A stretch of 64,000 bases of DNA from Ricinus communis (GCF_019578655.1 NC_063258.1:24742802-24806801), one strand, 5' to 3'; positions 1 through 13,000 are shown, numbered from the stretch's first letter. Numbers and translations are program-made. The notes: generated by a model from the sequence alone, not told the origin.

Positions 1-1540
1 TTTTTTCCTTTCTTTACGTCTCAAATTATTTTTCATTTTAGTAAATAATTGTTAAATATATTATTTATTTATTAACATAAATATAATTATATGTAATTAA
101 TTTTTAATTTTCATACTTTATACTTTAAAGTTACAGTTTCTATAGAAAATCTAATAAGAGTATTTTAGAGAAATTGTGATAAAAATTAATGAGATTAACT
201 AAAAATATCTACATTTTTATTTTATGTGTAAATTGAATTATGTTTTTAAAACAAAGGGTGTATATAACATACTTTTTTAATCAATAACTACAATGTAATA
301 TCTAGAAAATACTAGAAATTTAACTAGATTTTAATTAATCATTAAATTAATAATCAAAATCTATATAAGACACCTTTTTTTTTTTGTTAGGACCATATAT
401 TTATTATTTTCAAATATATTATACATTATTTAAAAACTTATATTTGTTTTCATTTTATACATACTAAACCAAGCAAAATAGTCTATTTAAATAACCAAAG
501 ATCATAATACACCACATCAGCAACAATGATTTTAAATTTTTATAAATTTTGAGAAAAAGTAAAAGAGAAGCAATATATTAATGTATCGATAAATTATTAA
601 TTTATAAATTAGATGGGTCTTTGAAATTGTTAAACAATATATTATATTATAACACTAACGAGTTATTAATTTAGCATGCGGGTAGACCTAGCTAAAGTGT
701 CGATTAAACTGCAAATATTATTGGTTAAATTCAAAATCGCTCCTAGTCAACAATTTAAGTTTATGTTTATATTTGATCCGCTTATTAAAAATATTAAATG
801 TTAATTAAATTAATTAACTTAATTATCAATTACCATCACATTTATAATTTTTTATTTTTTATAAATATCATATTTACTTAATCGTGAAATAAATATTAAA
901 TATAAAGCCGAATATTCTCTTTAATTCTTTTTATTTTATCCAAAAAAAAAACAAAAAAAATTCAATCAATTCCATCAATTTTTTAAGTAAATTATCAAAC
1001 AATACCATCTGAAATCTCGTGAAAATATACAATGAAATCAAAATTCTTAATTAAGCACATAAAATAGTCAAAAGTTATAATTTGAAGTCGAATAACACAT
1101 TAAATAACTATTTCAAACCTCAAGAATAATTCATATCTCTAAGACATATCAAATTTGAAGATTCATTAACATAAAATATTTAGTTCACGATAATAGAAAT
1201 GGGATATAAATGAATTTTAAATCTTTCAATCATATAAGTTTTCATATTATAATAAAAAATTATCTCATTAAAAATCTAAATTAGTAGGTGCTATTCCATC
1301 AATATTTAATATCTCTAATATAATATTCCAAAAGAAATAAAGGATATTTTGTATTGAAAATCATAGCATAAGAGAGGAGGGGAAATGGAAAAACCAATTT
1401 GAAACTCTCACCCTCCAATCTCCATGGACCACTTTAGCACTAAATGAGGCATCAATTCAAGCTGTTTCTTTCTCTCCAATTTTTCCTAAACCAAAAATAA
1501 TAAAACAATAATAATAGTAAAATATTGAAAAAAAATCCCA
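1..1540. other. AT-rich intergenic DNA, no gene seen
   Basis: Very AT-rich sequence with short homopolymer runs and stop codons in every frame. I see no coding potential, RNA gene or clear transposon end. It grades into a more GC-rich island at about 1550. Confidence 0.7.
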
Positions 1541-1549
1541 ATGGACCAT

Positions 1550-2005
1550 TTGTTCGTCAGCCTCCAGACAGAGTAAGATGATAGGGCCCACATCACCTTA
1601 TCAAAAAGGGACCACACTCTCTGTTCACGACACCCAGAAAATAAGATTTAGAAAAAATTAGACCAACGAAAGAGAGTCAAATGCTGACGTGGGTCCCCCT
1701 GGTCCCCACTGCGGGTACACGTGTCGGGATATGAGTCCTCCGATGCTGTCCCGACAAGTGGTCCATGAAAGGTGGGATCGACACGTGTACCTCGTAAAAC
1801 AAATGATGTATGTTGCTGCCTGAACTGCATGCAAGTGGCTAAGAGAAAGGGGCAGGAAGTGAGTGAGCGGCGGGGGAGCGTCCGCCGTGACTTACAGGAA
1901 GGCATGACCTGCCAACGCCGTAAGTAGTGGTGGTGGAAGTGGCCGAGTTTCGCCGCTGTGGTTTTCGTGTGGTGGTGCACTGATCTACTATAAATTTATA
2001 ACGTT
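1550..2005. promoter_or_regulatory. GC-rich promoter-like island with G-boxes and TCP sites
   Basis: This island stands out from the AT-rich surroundings. It holds two CACGTG G-boxes (1718-1723 and 1782-1787) that are the cores of a perfect 13-bp inverted repeat, GGTACACGTGTCG, at 1714-1726 (+) and 1779-1791 (-). It also holds sites fitting TCP consensus sequences: GGGCCCAC at 1584-1591, GGGACCAC at 1608-1615 and GTGGGTCC at 1689-1696. A TATA-like palindrome, TATAAATTTATA, lies at 1989-2000. G-boxes are bound by bHLH and bZIP factors in plants. No convincing gene follows directly; it could be a distal element of the KNOX gene, a promoter for a gene left of the window, or a promoter for a non-coding RNA. 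A 110-codon minus-strand reading frame here starts with GTG and resembles nothing I know. Confidence 0.5.
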
Positions 2006-3978
2006 TTCTTTTTTTCTTTTTCCCTTTCTTTTCGGAACTAAAATCAAAGTAATGATGATGTTAAGCAAAAATTGTCATTTATTAGGTACTATTGTTTTTG
2101 CCTTCAAAACTGTGTCTTTTTCTTTGCTTGTTTTCAAAATTAAGCAAAATTTTCCTTTTTCAATTATTGAAACAATGCTTTTATGTAATAATAATAACAA
2201 AAAACAGCATGATTTTAGTCTAGGTGTTGGAAAATAAATAAATTTGAATTTTTTTTTTCTTTCTTTACTAATTCTAGTTTTTGGAGTCTCTTTTGAAAAA
2301 ATATAGTTATTATATTTTCTTTTAAAAAAATTTAGATTCCAAAATACAATTATTATTATTATTATTATATATATAAATAAAAGAGAAAAACAAAAACAAA
2401 ATCAAGTGGAATAGAATTAAGAGACTCAATGTGATGGTGCTATATGAAATTAGTGTAAAGTATTGTGTACTATTAACATATTTATGTTCTTAGTATAATT
2501 AATGTTTTCATAATTAGATGTTGTGTATTAAATCTACTTATATTTATTTTAATAATGTTTTGATAATTTAAAGCATATATTGCAAATCTACATATAAAAA
2601 AATTATTATTATTATTATTATAATATATATATATGTTTGAGTGGATAAAAACTTGATTTTTTCTTTTTTATTAATTAGTCTCCAACCCAATTCAATATCT
2701 ATAAAAAAATTATCTTAATATTTTAAAAAACATAGGACTTTTGGGTACTATATAAAACCCAACAAAATAGATAAATTTTTAAGCCTCTTAACTGTTTTAA
2801 TTATTTTAATTAGAAGGCTCTATAGTTATATTATTTAAGGTGTAAGATTTTACAGATAGCTACTAAAACAAAAAAAAAAAAAAAAAAGTTGATCCTTTTG
2901 CATTACTATTGGCTTATTAATAACAACAAAAATCTTGATTTATTTATATACAACTTGGTGAATATTTAATAAATGTCTTAAGATTTTTATATTATAGATA
3001 GGAAACTATCTGAAACCAAATTGATATATTAATGTGGTTGCTCCACTGGGTAACCTTATTCATTTGGAACCTAAACACTAAGTTAATTGTTAAGTAAAGT
3101 AAATAAAGACAACTGAAAAAGATTACCTAAGTCTTGATGTGTTTTCCACCTATACAAATTATCTACATATTTAAATATTTAGTCTTTTAATAGATAATAA
3201 TAATTTATATAAATATATTAATAAATCAAACTAATAAGTTAATTTTCGAAATAATAATGATTATCTTAAAGATAGTATATTAATTGTAGAAAAAATATTA
3301 ACTAATTACTATTTAAGAAAACTAAAAATTCTGTGAAAAGAATCCTACAAGTATTAGGCTTCATCTTGATATTGTCATCTCTGCTGTATATTAAGTTTTA
3401 TTATGTGTTTATTATTATTAAAAATCAGCTTTTAGTGAATTTTTTGAATAAAGACGTCGAATTCTAATTTCTAGAATTAAAAAAGCATATGATTTTAAAA
3501 TATTACAATATTTTTATTGTATATATTTTTGTTATTAGTTAAATTTTATATTTTATTTTTAAATAAAAAAATATTTTATTTTTAATTTTTTTAAATTAAA
3601 AATTATCTATAATTAAAATAATAGCAACATTCCAATGGATGATTAGTAAAAATATAAAAATTGAGCCATAACAATTTTTGAAAACTTGCTAAAGATTTCG
3701 ACAGACATGGAAATTTTAACAAATAAATATAGTGATAAACTGTATTTTTTAATACTAACTTATATAAATGTAAGTAGTATTTAAACTAATAAGTTATTTA
3801 AAATAATGATTTTATCCTATAAAAAAATTTAATTATACAAAATAATTAATTATATTATATTTTTAAAAAATACATATAAGATATTAAGAAAATAAAAAAT
3901 CATTAAATATTAAAATCATATTAGGAAAAATTATGCCATTTATTAAGTTTGATTATATGTGTTAGACTTATTATTAGC

Positions 3979-4025
<47 letters not shown>

Positions 4026-4160
4026 CCTTTTTTCAAAAAATATAGTAACAAAAGTAACTCAGCTATTGATTGTGCTGTACACGGAGACTAAGCAGTTTTA
4101 ATTAAATGTTTAAGCATCAGACAAATCATCAATTAACAAAAGTAATTAACATCCCTAAAC
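2006..4160. other. AT-rich intergenic DNA with microsatellites
   Basis: Non-coding AT-rich stretch upstream of the KNOX gene. It contains ATT repeats (about 2351-2368 and 2606-2621) and a (AT)n tract at about 3982-4021. A 61-codon ATG frame at 2052-2237 lies about 50 bp after the TATA-like palindrome at 1989, but its composition is that of the flanking DNA and I do not call it a gene. Confidence 0.6.
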
Positions 4161-4163
4161 AAA

Positions 4164-4169
4164 CACGTG
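4164..4169. promoter_or_regulatory. G-box (CACGTG) upstream of the KNOX gene
   Basis: CACGTG sits about 280 bp before the KNOX start codon, just upstream of a pyrimidine-rich (CT)n tract at about 4226-4247 that is typical of plant promoter/5' leader regions. Assignment to this gene rests on position only. Confidence 0.45.
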
Positions 4170-4434
4170 TCCTCAAATCACACGCTTCAATTACCCACCA
4201 AAAGTCTGTTGTTTTCTTTTTCCATTCTCTCTCTCTCTCTCTCTCTTTCTCCATTTTTCTTCTTCCTTTCTTTGTCAACACCTAAACAGAAGACACAAAT
4301 TTCTCTGCAAAACCTCCATAAGAAACCAAACTAACACCTGCGCCAATACAAAAGCTACAATTTGTTCAACTGGGTCGTTATTAGTTTTCTGAATGCTGTG
4401 TTAAAAAGGATAAAAAAGAAAGTTTCTTGCTTGT

Positions 4435-4563
4435 ATGCAAAAGAAATGGCTTTTCAAGATCATATTACACAACAAGAAATATCTTTTCAAACACCACTCT
4501 CAGCCTCCGCTTCCTCCTCCGCTTCTGCCGGTCCTACGTGGCTTAGCAAAGCAGTACTCATGA
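4435..4563 (+). other. Upstream ORF overlapping the KNOX start
   Basis: An ATG at 4435, 11 nt before the KNOX start and in another frame, opens a 42-codon frame ending at TGA 4561-4563 inside exon 1. Its context is weak (T at -3). A three-codon ORF (4393-4404) lies further upstream. Both lie in the presumed leader, so ribosome leakage or repression is possible; translation is not shown. Confidence 0.4.
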
Positions 4564-7500
4564 GAAACGACGATGTCTTGGGTCGGAACCGAAGTCACAA
4601 AAACGACAATAATGGTGGCCAAGAAGAGTTTTTTGATGGTAGTGAGGATAATAATAACTGGGAGAGAGCTAAAAGTAAAGCGGAGATATTGGGACATCCG
4701 TTATATGAACAGTTATTGGCGGCGCATGTGGCCTGTTTAAGAATAGCGACACCAGTTGACCAGTTGGCCAGGATTGATACACAGTTAGCTCAATCTCAAG
4801 AAGTTGTGGCTAAGTATTCTGTTCTTGGTAATGGTCAAGTTATTGATGAGAAAGAGCTTGATCAGTTCATGGTTAGTGACTCCATTAGTGTCTGTTTTTC
4901 TTTTTTCCTTTTTTGCGTTCTTCTGTTTTGTCTGTTTGGTATCCTTTTGTGGTTTCTGTGCGCTGTCTTTTTTGTTTAATTCTGGTTTCCTTTGTTGTGT
5001 TTTTTTCTTAATTACAAGTTTTATTGAATATATGTTTCGATTTTGTGCTAATGTTATGATGGTGTGATTTTTCATGGGCTCTTTATGAGTTTTTTATTTT
5101 CCGTTTCTTAAAAGAAAAAATTATTTTAGAAAAATGATTTTCTTAAGTTTGGTTTTTTCAATTTGAATGATTAAGAAATCGATTTTTGTTTGTTGTCTTA
5201 GGAACTGAGAAATGAAATGCAATTTTTCTTGTAGAGTAGTAGTATTATTATGACTATGGCGTGATTTCTTTGGCTTTTAGTGTCATTCTTGCGAGAAAAC
5301 TTTTTGTTTATTGATGTACTTTATTAAATTCCAAGTTTGAAATGAAAGTTAGACCTTCCTCTGCTCTTGCCATTTCCTTGTTCACAGATTTGTCCGTTTT
5401 GGAAAGTGGGTTAAGAAGAAGGTTCTTTTGATTGTATGCGATATGATAGTTGATAAAAAGCCTATAGGTTCTTTAGTTTGTTGTAATGGTACTTGTGATG
5501 TGAATCAGAATGTCCTAGTTGTGGCATTATTAAAGGAATCAATTGTGCTGTTCTATTTCCCACATATAATTGAACTTTTGAGGTGCTTTAGAGAATCTGA
5601 TGTTGCCAGTTTTTACTCCACTTGCTACATGAATTAGTCCTGAATATGTTGTTGAATGTGTTCTGGAGTTAAAAGAAAAATCTTAAATTTCTTCTGACTT
5701 GCTTAGTCTTATAGACCTCCAAACAACTTGGATTGATTTCCTTGCTTACACATATGGTGCTTCGCATCTTGCCTTTTGTATTTTAAATCTGCAGAGTTGG
5801 ATAATCTGAAAAGTGAATTATTCCGCTGAGTAATGTAAAACTAATCATATTTTTCAATAATCAAAACTTAAAAGCACTAAATGCACTACTCACACAAACT
5901 TGGCATTCCTTGGAGCCCTAAAAGGAGTTTAATGGCATGGTTTGTAGGAGAATGAGTGTTATTTATATCCTTTCAGAACTTGCATAATTATCTTCTGCCC
6001 TTTTTCTTCTTAAAAAAGAATTACTTAGAATACAAGTTGATGCTTTAGAATACGAGTTGATGCTCTCATGGTGAATAGACATATATGCAATAAAGTTTCT
6101 TTTGCCAAACCATCTTGCAAAACCAACTTTAAATGACTAAAAGGTAATTTTATCTGAGAAAATGCAGTTCCCTGGATTACTTCCTAGATAGATTTTGGGA
6201 TTCTTCGGCATTGATTCCTCCTCACTTCTTTTTACGACAAATCATTATTGTAGTGGTTTCTGTAATGATAAATGATAGAAAGAACGAGAGTATCTTGATT
6301 AATTTGAGAACAGAATAATAGAATGAGTATATCTCAAGTAAATTGAGAATAGAATGTATATCTCCTAAAATATTATCTTTAATGAAGCTTTGCCATGATG
6401 TTTCTTCTGAAGGCTGTTCCTAAAGTATAAGTTGATTTGATACTTCAACATTTACCAATGCCAGGCGAGCATCATATTTATAGCTAATGCATTCAAAAGA
6501 ATTAACGGTTTAGAATTGTTTTTATGAGTTCCCATTGAAAGGGACCTTCCACTTCATACCATAATTGATTGATTAAGAAACATTTGTCAATCTTTTCTCA
6601 ATGCTTGCTTTCACAAAAACTCTCATGTGGGCCAAGTTTACTCCACCAGGGCCACCTATCACACTTGTGCTATATGACAAGGGATGCCACTTATCTTTCC
6701 AAATAATTTTTCTTTTTCCTGGAGAAAAAGAAAAGAAGAAAAAAGAGGAGCTAGAGAGAGCAAAAATCTGTTAAGTGGATTACTTGATGCATTCTTTTAA
6801 TTGTTTCTTTTTTTTTTTTTCATTTCCTCCCATGTTTTGAATGTACAAGACTTATGATTGCATCTTAAGTGGATTTTTTGAAAAAAATATAGTGTTTTCT
6901 CAGAATTAAGTTTCATGGTAAATTTTTGTACAACCAAATTCATTTTAATATTGGGTAGCATTGAATTGTTTATGTGGTACGTGGTTTAACCTGGTTTCCT
7001 GCTTCACAAGGGGGTGGCCGATTTCCATGTTAGCCTTTAGCTTGACTTTTCCTAAATGTGTGGAATGAGTGTTGATTTCGTTTATCATGACTTGACAATA
7101 ACTGTTGGTAACAATAAATGTGCAAAGCATAAAAAATCCATCCTATTCTCTAATTAACAGTGGCACTATGTACGTCTTTCAAATTCAATATATTTGGATT
7201 AATGTTGTTTCATTGCAAGTATGCATACAACACTATAGTTAATAGTTTTTGAGATATAACTAGTGCCATTACATATCACATGTACACATGTTAGATGTTC
7301 ATATTTGATAATTCCTTAGAAAGAAATCCTTATTTCAGCGTAAGATAAGTTGGTGGGGTCATATGGTGATGAAGGTGAACTTTTACTGATCACTTTCACA
7401 TCTTAGCTGCCATTTTAATCATGCAGTATTTGACATGGTTTGCAGTATGGCATGTCTATAGTAGTAAAACTGTTTGTTTCCCTCAAATTCAATGATTTGC

Positions 7501-10500
7501 GAGTTGCATAAAAAGCAGTATTTTCATGATGTAGTCAATTACACAGATATTTGTTTGATGTAATCAATTATGTCATTTTTCCCTTTCTTCTAACTCAAAT
7601 GCTTATATGTTATCAGTTCTTTTTTTTTTTTTTTGTCTTTTCTACTGAATTTTCATTATTCCCTTCCACCTTGTTTTTTTCCTTCTTTGTAGACACATTA
7701 TGTTCTATTACTCTGTTCCTTTAAAGACCAATTGCAACAACATGTCCGAGTTCATGCTATGGAGGCAGTAATGGCTTGCTGGGAGCTCGAACAATCTCTG
7801 CAAAGCTTGACAGGTGTTCTTCTCTGACCCTTCTCCTCTGAAAACAAAAGTTAGAGATAAAAGAAGGTCTTCTTTGCTGGATATTGGCAAAGAATATAAC
7901 TTTGTTCTAGGAATGTTCGGGAATAATGCTGCTTCTTTCTGGTTGACCATATTTTGCTTTCATCACACTTAATGCCTGTTTGCATGAGTATTTAGATATC
8001 GTTTAGTTTTCTTGCCTCTGTCATTATTTTTCTTGATCCTTCCTGTATAAACGTTTCCTTTACTAAGATGCTTGCATTCCTATCCAAAATATAGCACATT
8101 TCACTTGGCTTTTTAGTTGAATATACTTCATATGCTGTTTTCAACATTAACATTCAAGTTTTTGTGGCAATGAAGGAGTGGAGACAATATTGGAGGGTTC
8201 AAAACATGATTCTGAAGAAGTTATAGGGCAAGTCTGAATGTCCCCACTTCAAAAAATAAAGGATATTAGCAAGTTTTGGGTGTTTGTATATGGGTTATGA
8301 GGACAGGACAATAAAATTGTGTGAAATACTAAAAATAGATGGAGAATGCAAGTTGTTAGTCTAAAAATCAATGGGAGAAAAGTCGGATGGAAGAGGGAAC
8401 TAAAAAGACTTGAATTGTTTGCTAGTTATGAAAGGAACACGATTTATCAAAAGGGTAACTTTGCAAAGAAGGATTAATAAATAGGTCAAGTAATCTGAGT
8501 TTTAGTTTTCTTGTGGTTATGTGCTGAATAAAATATGGGCTACTATTAGAAAAAAGGTTGATGGTTATGGATTTTAATAATGTGTACTTTTGAGTTTAAT
8601 CGTTTATTTCAACATTAATTTTTGTTTTCGGTGATCAATAAGCTATGGAATCACGCCTGTAGCCGATCATCGTAGCTAGATGTGCATCATCTGCTCAGAA
8701 AGACGGATAATGACTAATCCATGGATTGGGGTCAGCCTACCTCGCATTTTGAACCGTTAATACTTCTCATACATATATACTAACACACACGTGCACATAT
8801 TATATATGGCTGGTAACAAAATGGATCGAATTGTCCTCTCTTCTTGAGAAGATCTTCCATTATATAGGCGAGACTGCCATCTATACAAGGAAACTACAGC
8901 TGTACATGCTAATTACATAGAGTGATCCTAGGAAGCTATGTATGGTAAGCTAAATCTCATCTCCTATTTATAAAATTATGAGTGATCCTAGAAAGCTATG
9001 TATGGTAAGCTAAATCTTTTCCCCTATTTATAAGAATATTTACAGCCTAAATTAATGGCTTAATTACATAAGCAATTTAGTTGTTGACCCCATTTATGGC
9101 TTTCCATTGATAGCTGGGGGGAGACTCGGTTAAGTTTTTGTGGATTTCTGAACGTAACCTGACATGATTCATTATCGCCGGCCTTCTTGACAATTGAAAC
9201 AAAATCCTGTATCTGCTGAAGATTTGAGTTTATTTTTAAGATATAATGGTTAGATCTGGAGTTTGTCTATAGTTAGTGTACTAGTTGGTTTTCATAAAAG
9301 CAGACACATCATTCCCCTCATTTCATTAAAACAATGCTTTTCTTTCATAGAATTACTGAGCATCAATTCGATGGAGGCAGGTAATGCCTAAGTGCTACTA
9401 GCTATGCAGTGGCATTTGAGTTCATTATTGGTTGCAATTTGTTTATTGGCCTACCACATTTCCAGTCTTTTCCAATTTGAGCCATGCTAAACAAATTTAT
9501 CTGTATCTAAACAATATGTTCTTATTCATGGACATTTTGAATTTCTAGGATTATAGTTTCTTGAATGATTCAGTTAAAGATCTTGTGCTCGTCTTCATTT
9601 CGCCCTTTAGCAGTGTAGGTGCATTTACTGCATGTCAGAATCAGATTGGAGTTGCTAAGCTTAGAATATAAAAATGGTGTATGACAGGTGCATCCTTGGG
9701 TGAAGGCACAGGTGCAACAATGTCCGACGATGATGATGATCAGGCAGATAGTGACGCCAACTTGTATGATGGAAGTCTGGAGGGGCTAGATTGCATGGGG
9801 TTTGGTCCTCTTGTGCCCACTGAAACTGAGAGGTCCTTGATGGAGCATGTGAGAAAAGAATTAAAGCATGAGCTGAAACAGGTAAAAATCCATTAATTTT
9901 TTTCGTTTATTCAAACCAGGGGCAAAGGTGCCGCAAACACTAGGCTAAAATCAATCTAGGAAGAGCAACCTCAGCAGTATCCCTTAGCATGATGTCAATA
10001 GCACCTGCTGGTAGATCAGCAAAATACTGAATTCCAAAAGGAAGAGACCCCCCCAAAATAATGCTTCTGATCAGCCATTAAGTTGCCTGCCTGCCCACCT
10101 TTTTTGCCAAAAGATTTTGTTCCTTTCTAGAGTTTGATTCGCATTTGCTTGCCTTGGATGATAATTTACCACCACCTAGAATCATTTGGGGACAACCAAA
10201 CTGCCATATAAAAGATAAACCAACTGAAATTCCCTGTAAGATTGCATATATATCTTTCTTGGAAAAATGGTATAGCTGAGCAGCTTTTTCCTCCATAGGA
10301 TTACAAAGAGAAGATTGTGGACATAAGAGAAGAAATTCTCCGTAAGAGAAGGGCTGGAAAATTGCCAGGAGATACCACCTCCCTCTTAAAAGCATGGTGG
10401 CAATCGCATGCCAAGTGGCCATATCCAACTGTAAGTATGATGTGATATCTCAAGCATATTCTGGTTTAACCGTGTTTTTCTTTCAGTACTTCCTCAAATT

Positions 10501-10662
10501 CTTGGTTTCCTTTATTTGTTTAAGGAGGAAGACAAAGCAAGGTTGGTGCAGGAAACAGGCTTGCAGTTGAAGCAGATAAATAACTGGTTCATAAACCAAA
10601 GGAAAAGGAATTGGCATAGCAGCCCTTCAGGATCTACTATTAAGAGCAAGCGCAAGAAGTAA
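4446..10662 (+). CDS. KNAT3: Class II KNOX (TALE) homeobox transcription factor, KNAT3/4/5 type
   Basis: Nuclear DNA-binding regulator; class II KNOX proteins pair with BELL homeodomain partners and act in organ differentiation. Coding exons: 4446-4871, 7693-7813, 9688-9881, 10299-10430 and 10525-10662; 336 aa. KNOX1 lies at about 77-120 ([20 protein letters not shown]), KNOX2 at 136-185, an acidic linker ([11 protein letters not shown]) near 195-205, ELK at about 239-260, and the TALE homeodomain at about 262-324 with the PYP loop (WPYPT) and helix 3 [11 protein letters not shown]. The ATG at 4446 has a strong context (G at -3 and +4) and gives the family-like start MAFQDH. Compared with Arabidopsis KNAT3 (about 430 aa) the N-terminus is short and lacks long glutamine/glycine tracts. 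Introns 1 and 2 are 2.8 and 1.9 kb. The C-terminus is odd (see findings). The clade is secure; which of KNAT3, 4 or 5 is its true orthologue is not. Confidence 0.93.
8921..9040 (+). repeat. 60-bp tandem duplication in KNOX intron 2
   Basis: Two adjacent 60-bp units (8921-8980 and 8981-9040), each starting AGTGATCCTA and sharing most later positions, lie inside the second intron. A few substitutions separate them. No coding or splice effect is evident. Confidence 0.85.
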
Positions 10663-13000
10663 GCTTACTAATGTCATAAGTTTCATCTGTTCAAATTTGG
10701 TTCCTTTTAGGACCTTTTTGCCAATTGTAATTGACAAAAACAAAAATGCAGGTGATAACAGTTTGTCCTCATCTGAAGCAATTCACCATCAGAGCACTCA
10801 AGGGATATTTGCAAGGAGAAAGACTTGATTGATAAGAATAGATTAGAAGTTCTGTTTGGATATATCCTCATACAGTAAAGTAAATCCTAGTAAGAGTGGC
10901 TGCTCTTCATTTACTAGAGATAAATTAAACTTCGTACACCTTTTGATTCTAGTTGACAGGTATATAGTTGAAGATATGCCGAGGCATATGATGCCCTAGT
11001 TTTAAAATATTAGCAGATTAGATTGGGGAACAGTTTTAGTTTAGCTAGCTTCTTTCTGCCACAGGCCTGTAATAGTTTTGCAGTATTTGGTATATGCTTA
11101 TATTTGTGATGAGAACAGCTGCAAAATATTGGTTTATAATGCAAGTATTTGTTTTACATTCTAAACTGTTTGATCAGAATTTTGTTTACCAGAATTGTGT
11201 AGGGGGGTATGTCTAAGATAGATAGATAGTGTGAGCTTGTCATGCTAGCTTTATTTTAACTTATATCTATTCATATGAATGTGTGGTTTAACAGGTGTTA
11301 GTTAGATAAGCTTGTTATTGAGCAAATGAGCCATTGCTCTATACTTCTAAGCTGAGTGATTCTTATGCTCACTTTTTGCTTATCCACAAGATGACAAGAT
11401 AATTGGCATCATAAAGTTTCAGGCTCTGCGTGTTTGATCCTGCAGAACCATGAAAAGGGAGGACAGATATTAGTTTCTGCACCTCCAGGTTTATCTGCCT
11501 GTCAAAGAAAAAACACAAAATCCCTAGTCAACCTCAAAAAGCGAAAAAAAAAAGAGGTCGTCAGGATTATTTAGAAATCCCCCGTAAGATCCTGTCTACG
11601 CTAGGCAATTTGATGGGTTTAATACACACTTTACAGGCGAACCTTATCCTTTCACCCAACTTGTAGAAAAGGAAATAGATGTAGAAGAAGAGAAGTTTGG
11701 ATATAAATTATCATTTCCTCTTTCCATCTTAATATAAACTTTGGCCCTTTGCAAGAAAAATCAATTGGATTTAGGAGGAAGAAGCAGCTGCACGATTGTC
11801 TCGCCAAAAAAAGGTTTACAGAAGTGACTTCCCAATATTCCTTGAAATTTCCATGCTTGCATTAAACAATTCTTCCTCCAAGTTCGTTGCATAACTAGGG
11901 TCCATTTGCTGGCGTCTCCATGACTCTGCCTTTTCCGGAAATCTCTAAGATAGTATGTCGGAATGTAAAATTCTAAGCTCCATCATGAAGACATAAGTTT
12001 CACAAAAATCTTAATAAGATTGTCAAATTATTGAACTTCTAATCTCTAAGGACAAATACACTATCTGGTTGCTTTTCTCAAATTCACTTTTAAAAACATT
12101 ATCTACTTTTTTCAGAAAATAATTCCGAAAATACATAAAAATAGAATAATTCTATTTGTTTCATGAAAAATATTTTTAAATTTTCCTGTGTTTAGAATGA
12201 TTAAAAGGAAATCTTTTCTATTACGTCTTTAGAATAAAAATGATTTTCTCTTTTACAAAAAAAAAAAAAAAAAAAAATTCCTTCACTCTTTCCCTATCTT
12301 TAATGATTTTCAGAATTGCAGCCAAATATAGAAAAATAAATTATTTTCTAAAAAGATATTTTTCATGAATCAAACGAAATTGAGGTTTTTCAACCTAAAT
12401 ATCAAACCAACCAATGACTAGAAATTTATTTTTAATTTGTTTTATTCTGGAATATTTTAATTCAATTTAACATTTGATTCCCTAAAAAATCTTCCAAGTA
12501 ACTCTCCATAATAAATTAATATGTTTTTGTTTTGTTAATTTATTCCTCAAAATATTAATAACAGCTTCCTGAAACTTGTACAATTAAATATGCATTCTGA
12601 ATAACGTTTCTAATATTCTAATCTTGAGTGTCCCTGAAGATTTATCCAACTAGTATTTTGATTTGAATAATCAAATTTCTTGGTCTAGACTTTGACAACA
12701 GTTTGAAAATGACTGCATCCACCATTGTTGTAGTAACATGATGAACCAACCCTGTAACTTCTTATAACATTGCATCCACATTTCATATCGTATAAGGCCA
12801 AACTCTTTAGCTTAAAGAATAATGAAATTTAAGCAATTTTCATAATGTATGATTCATTTAAACCAAAAGACCAACCTATAACAAGGCAAGAAAAAGAAAA
12901 AGAAAAAGCTAATGGTGATCGCCAATTCCGTTTACATACTGATTTAATGAAGAAATGAAGGATTAACAACAACTGTAAATCTAGAAACATGAACAATCAC
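10663..13000. other. KNOX 3' region and intergenic DNA, with a MITE-like repeat
   Basis: 10663 to about 11200 probably includes the KNOX 3' untranslated region; at 10745-10762 it also holds the codons NAGDNS discussed in the findings. The rest is intergenic, with long A runs (about 12260-12279). A dispersed repeat sits at about 12090-12390. No further gene is seen. Confidence 0.6.
12090..12390. mobile_element. MITE-like repeat, family also seen at about 60590
   Basis: Both ends carry versions of a motif like GTTTCATGAAAAATATTTTT, inverted relative to each other, and the right end matches, in reverse complement, the sequence at about 60590-60665. This is the pattern of a short non-autonomous DNA element. 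No transposase is present and exact termini and target duplications could not be fixed, so the superfamily is left open. Confidence 0.45.

Noticed and set aside
1648..1980. 110-codon minus-strand frame in the GC-rich island
   Set aside because: It starts at GTG, resembles no family, and its openness is explained by the GC-rich regulatory-looking sequence with G-boxes.
2052..2237. 61-codon ATG frame after the TATA-like palindrome
   Set aside because: AT-rich composition like the flanks, no recognisable motif; kept only as a remark on the orphan promoter.
5428..5637. 69-codon frame
   Set aside because: Lies wholly inside KNOX intron 1 and matches nothing.
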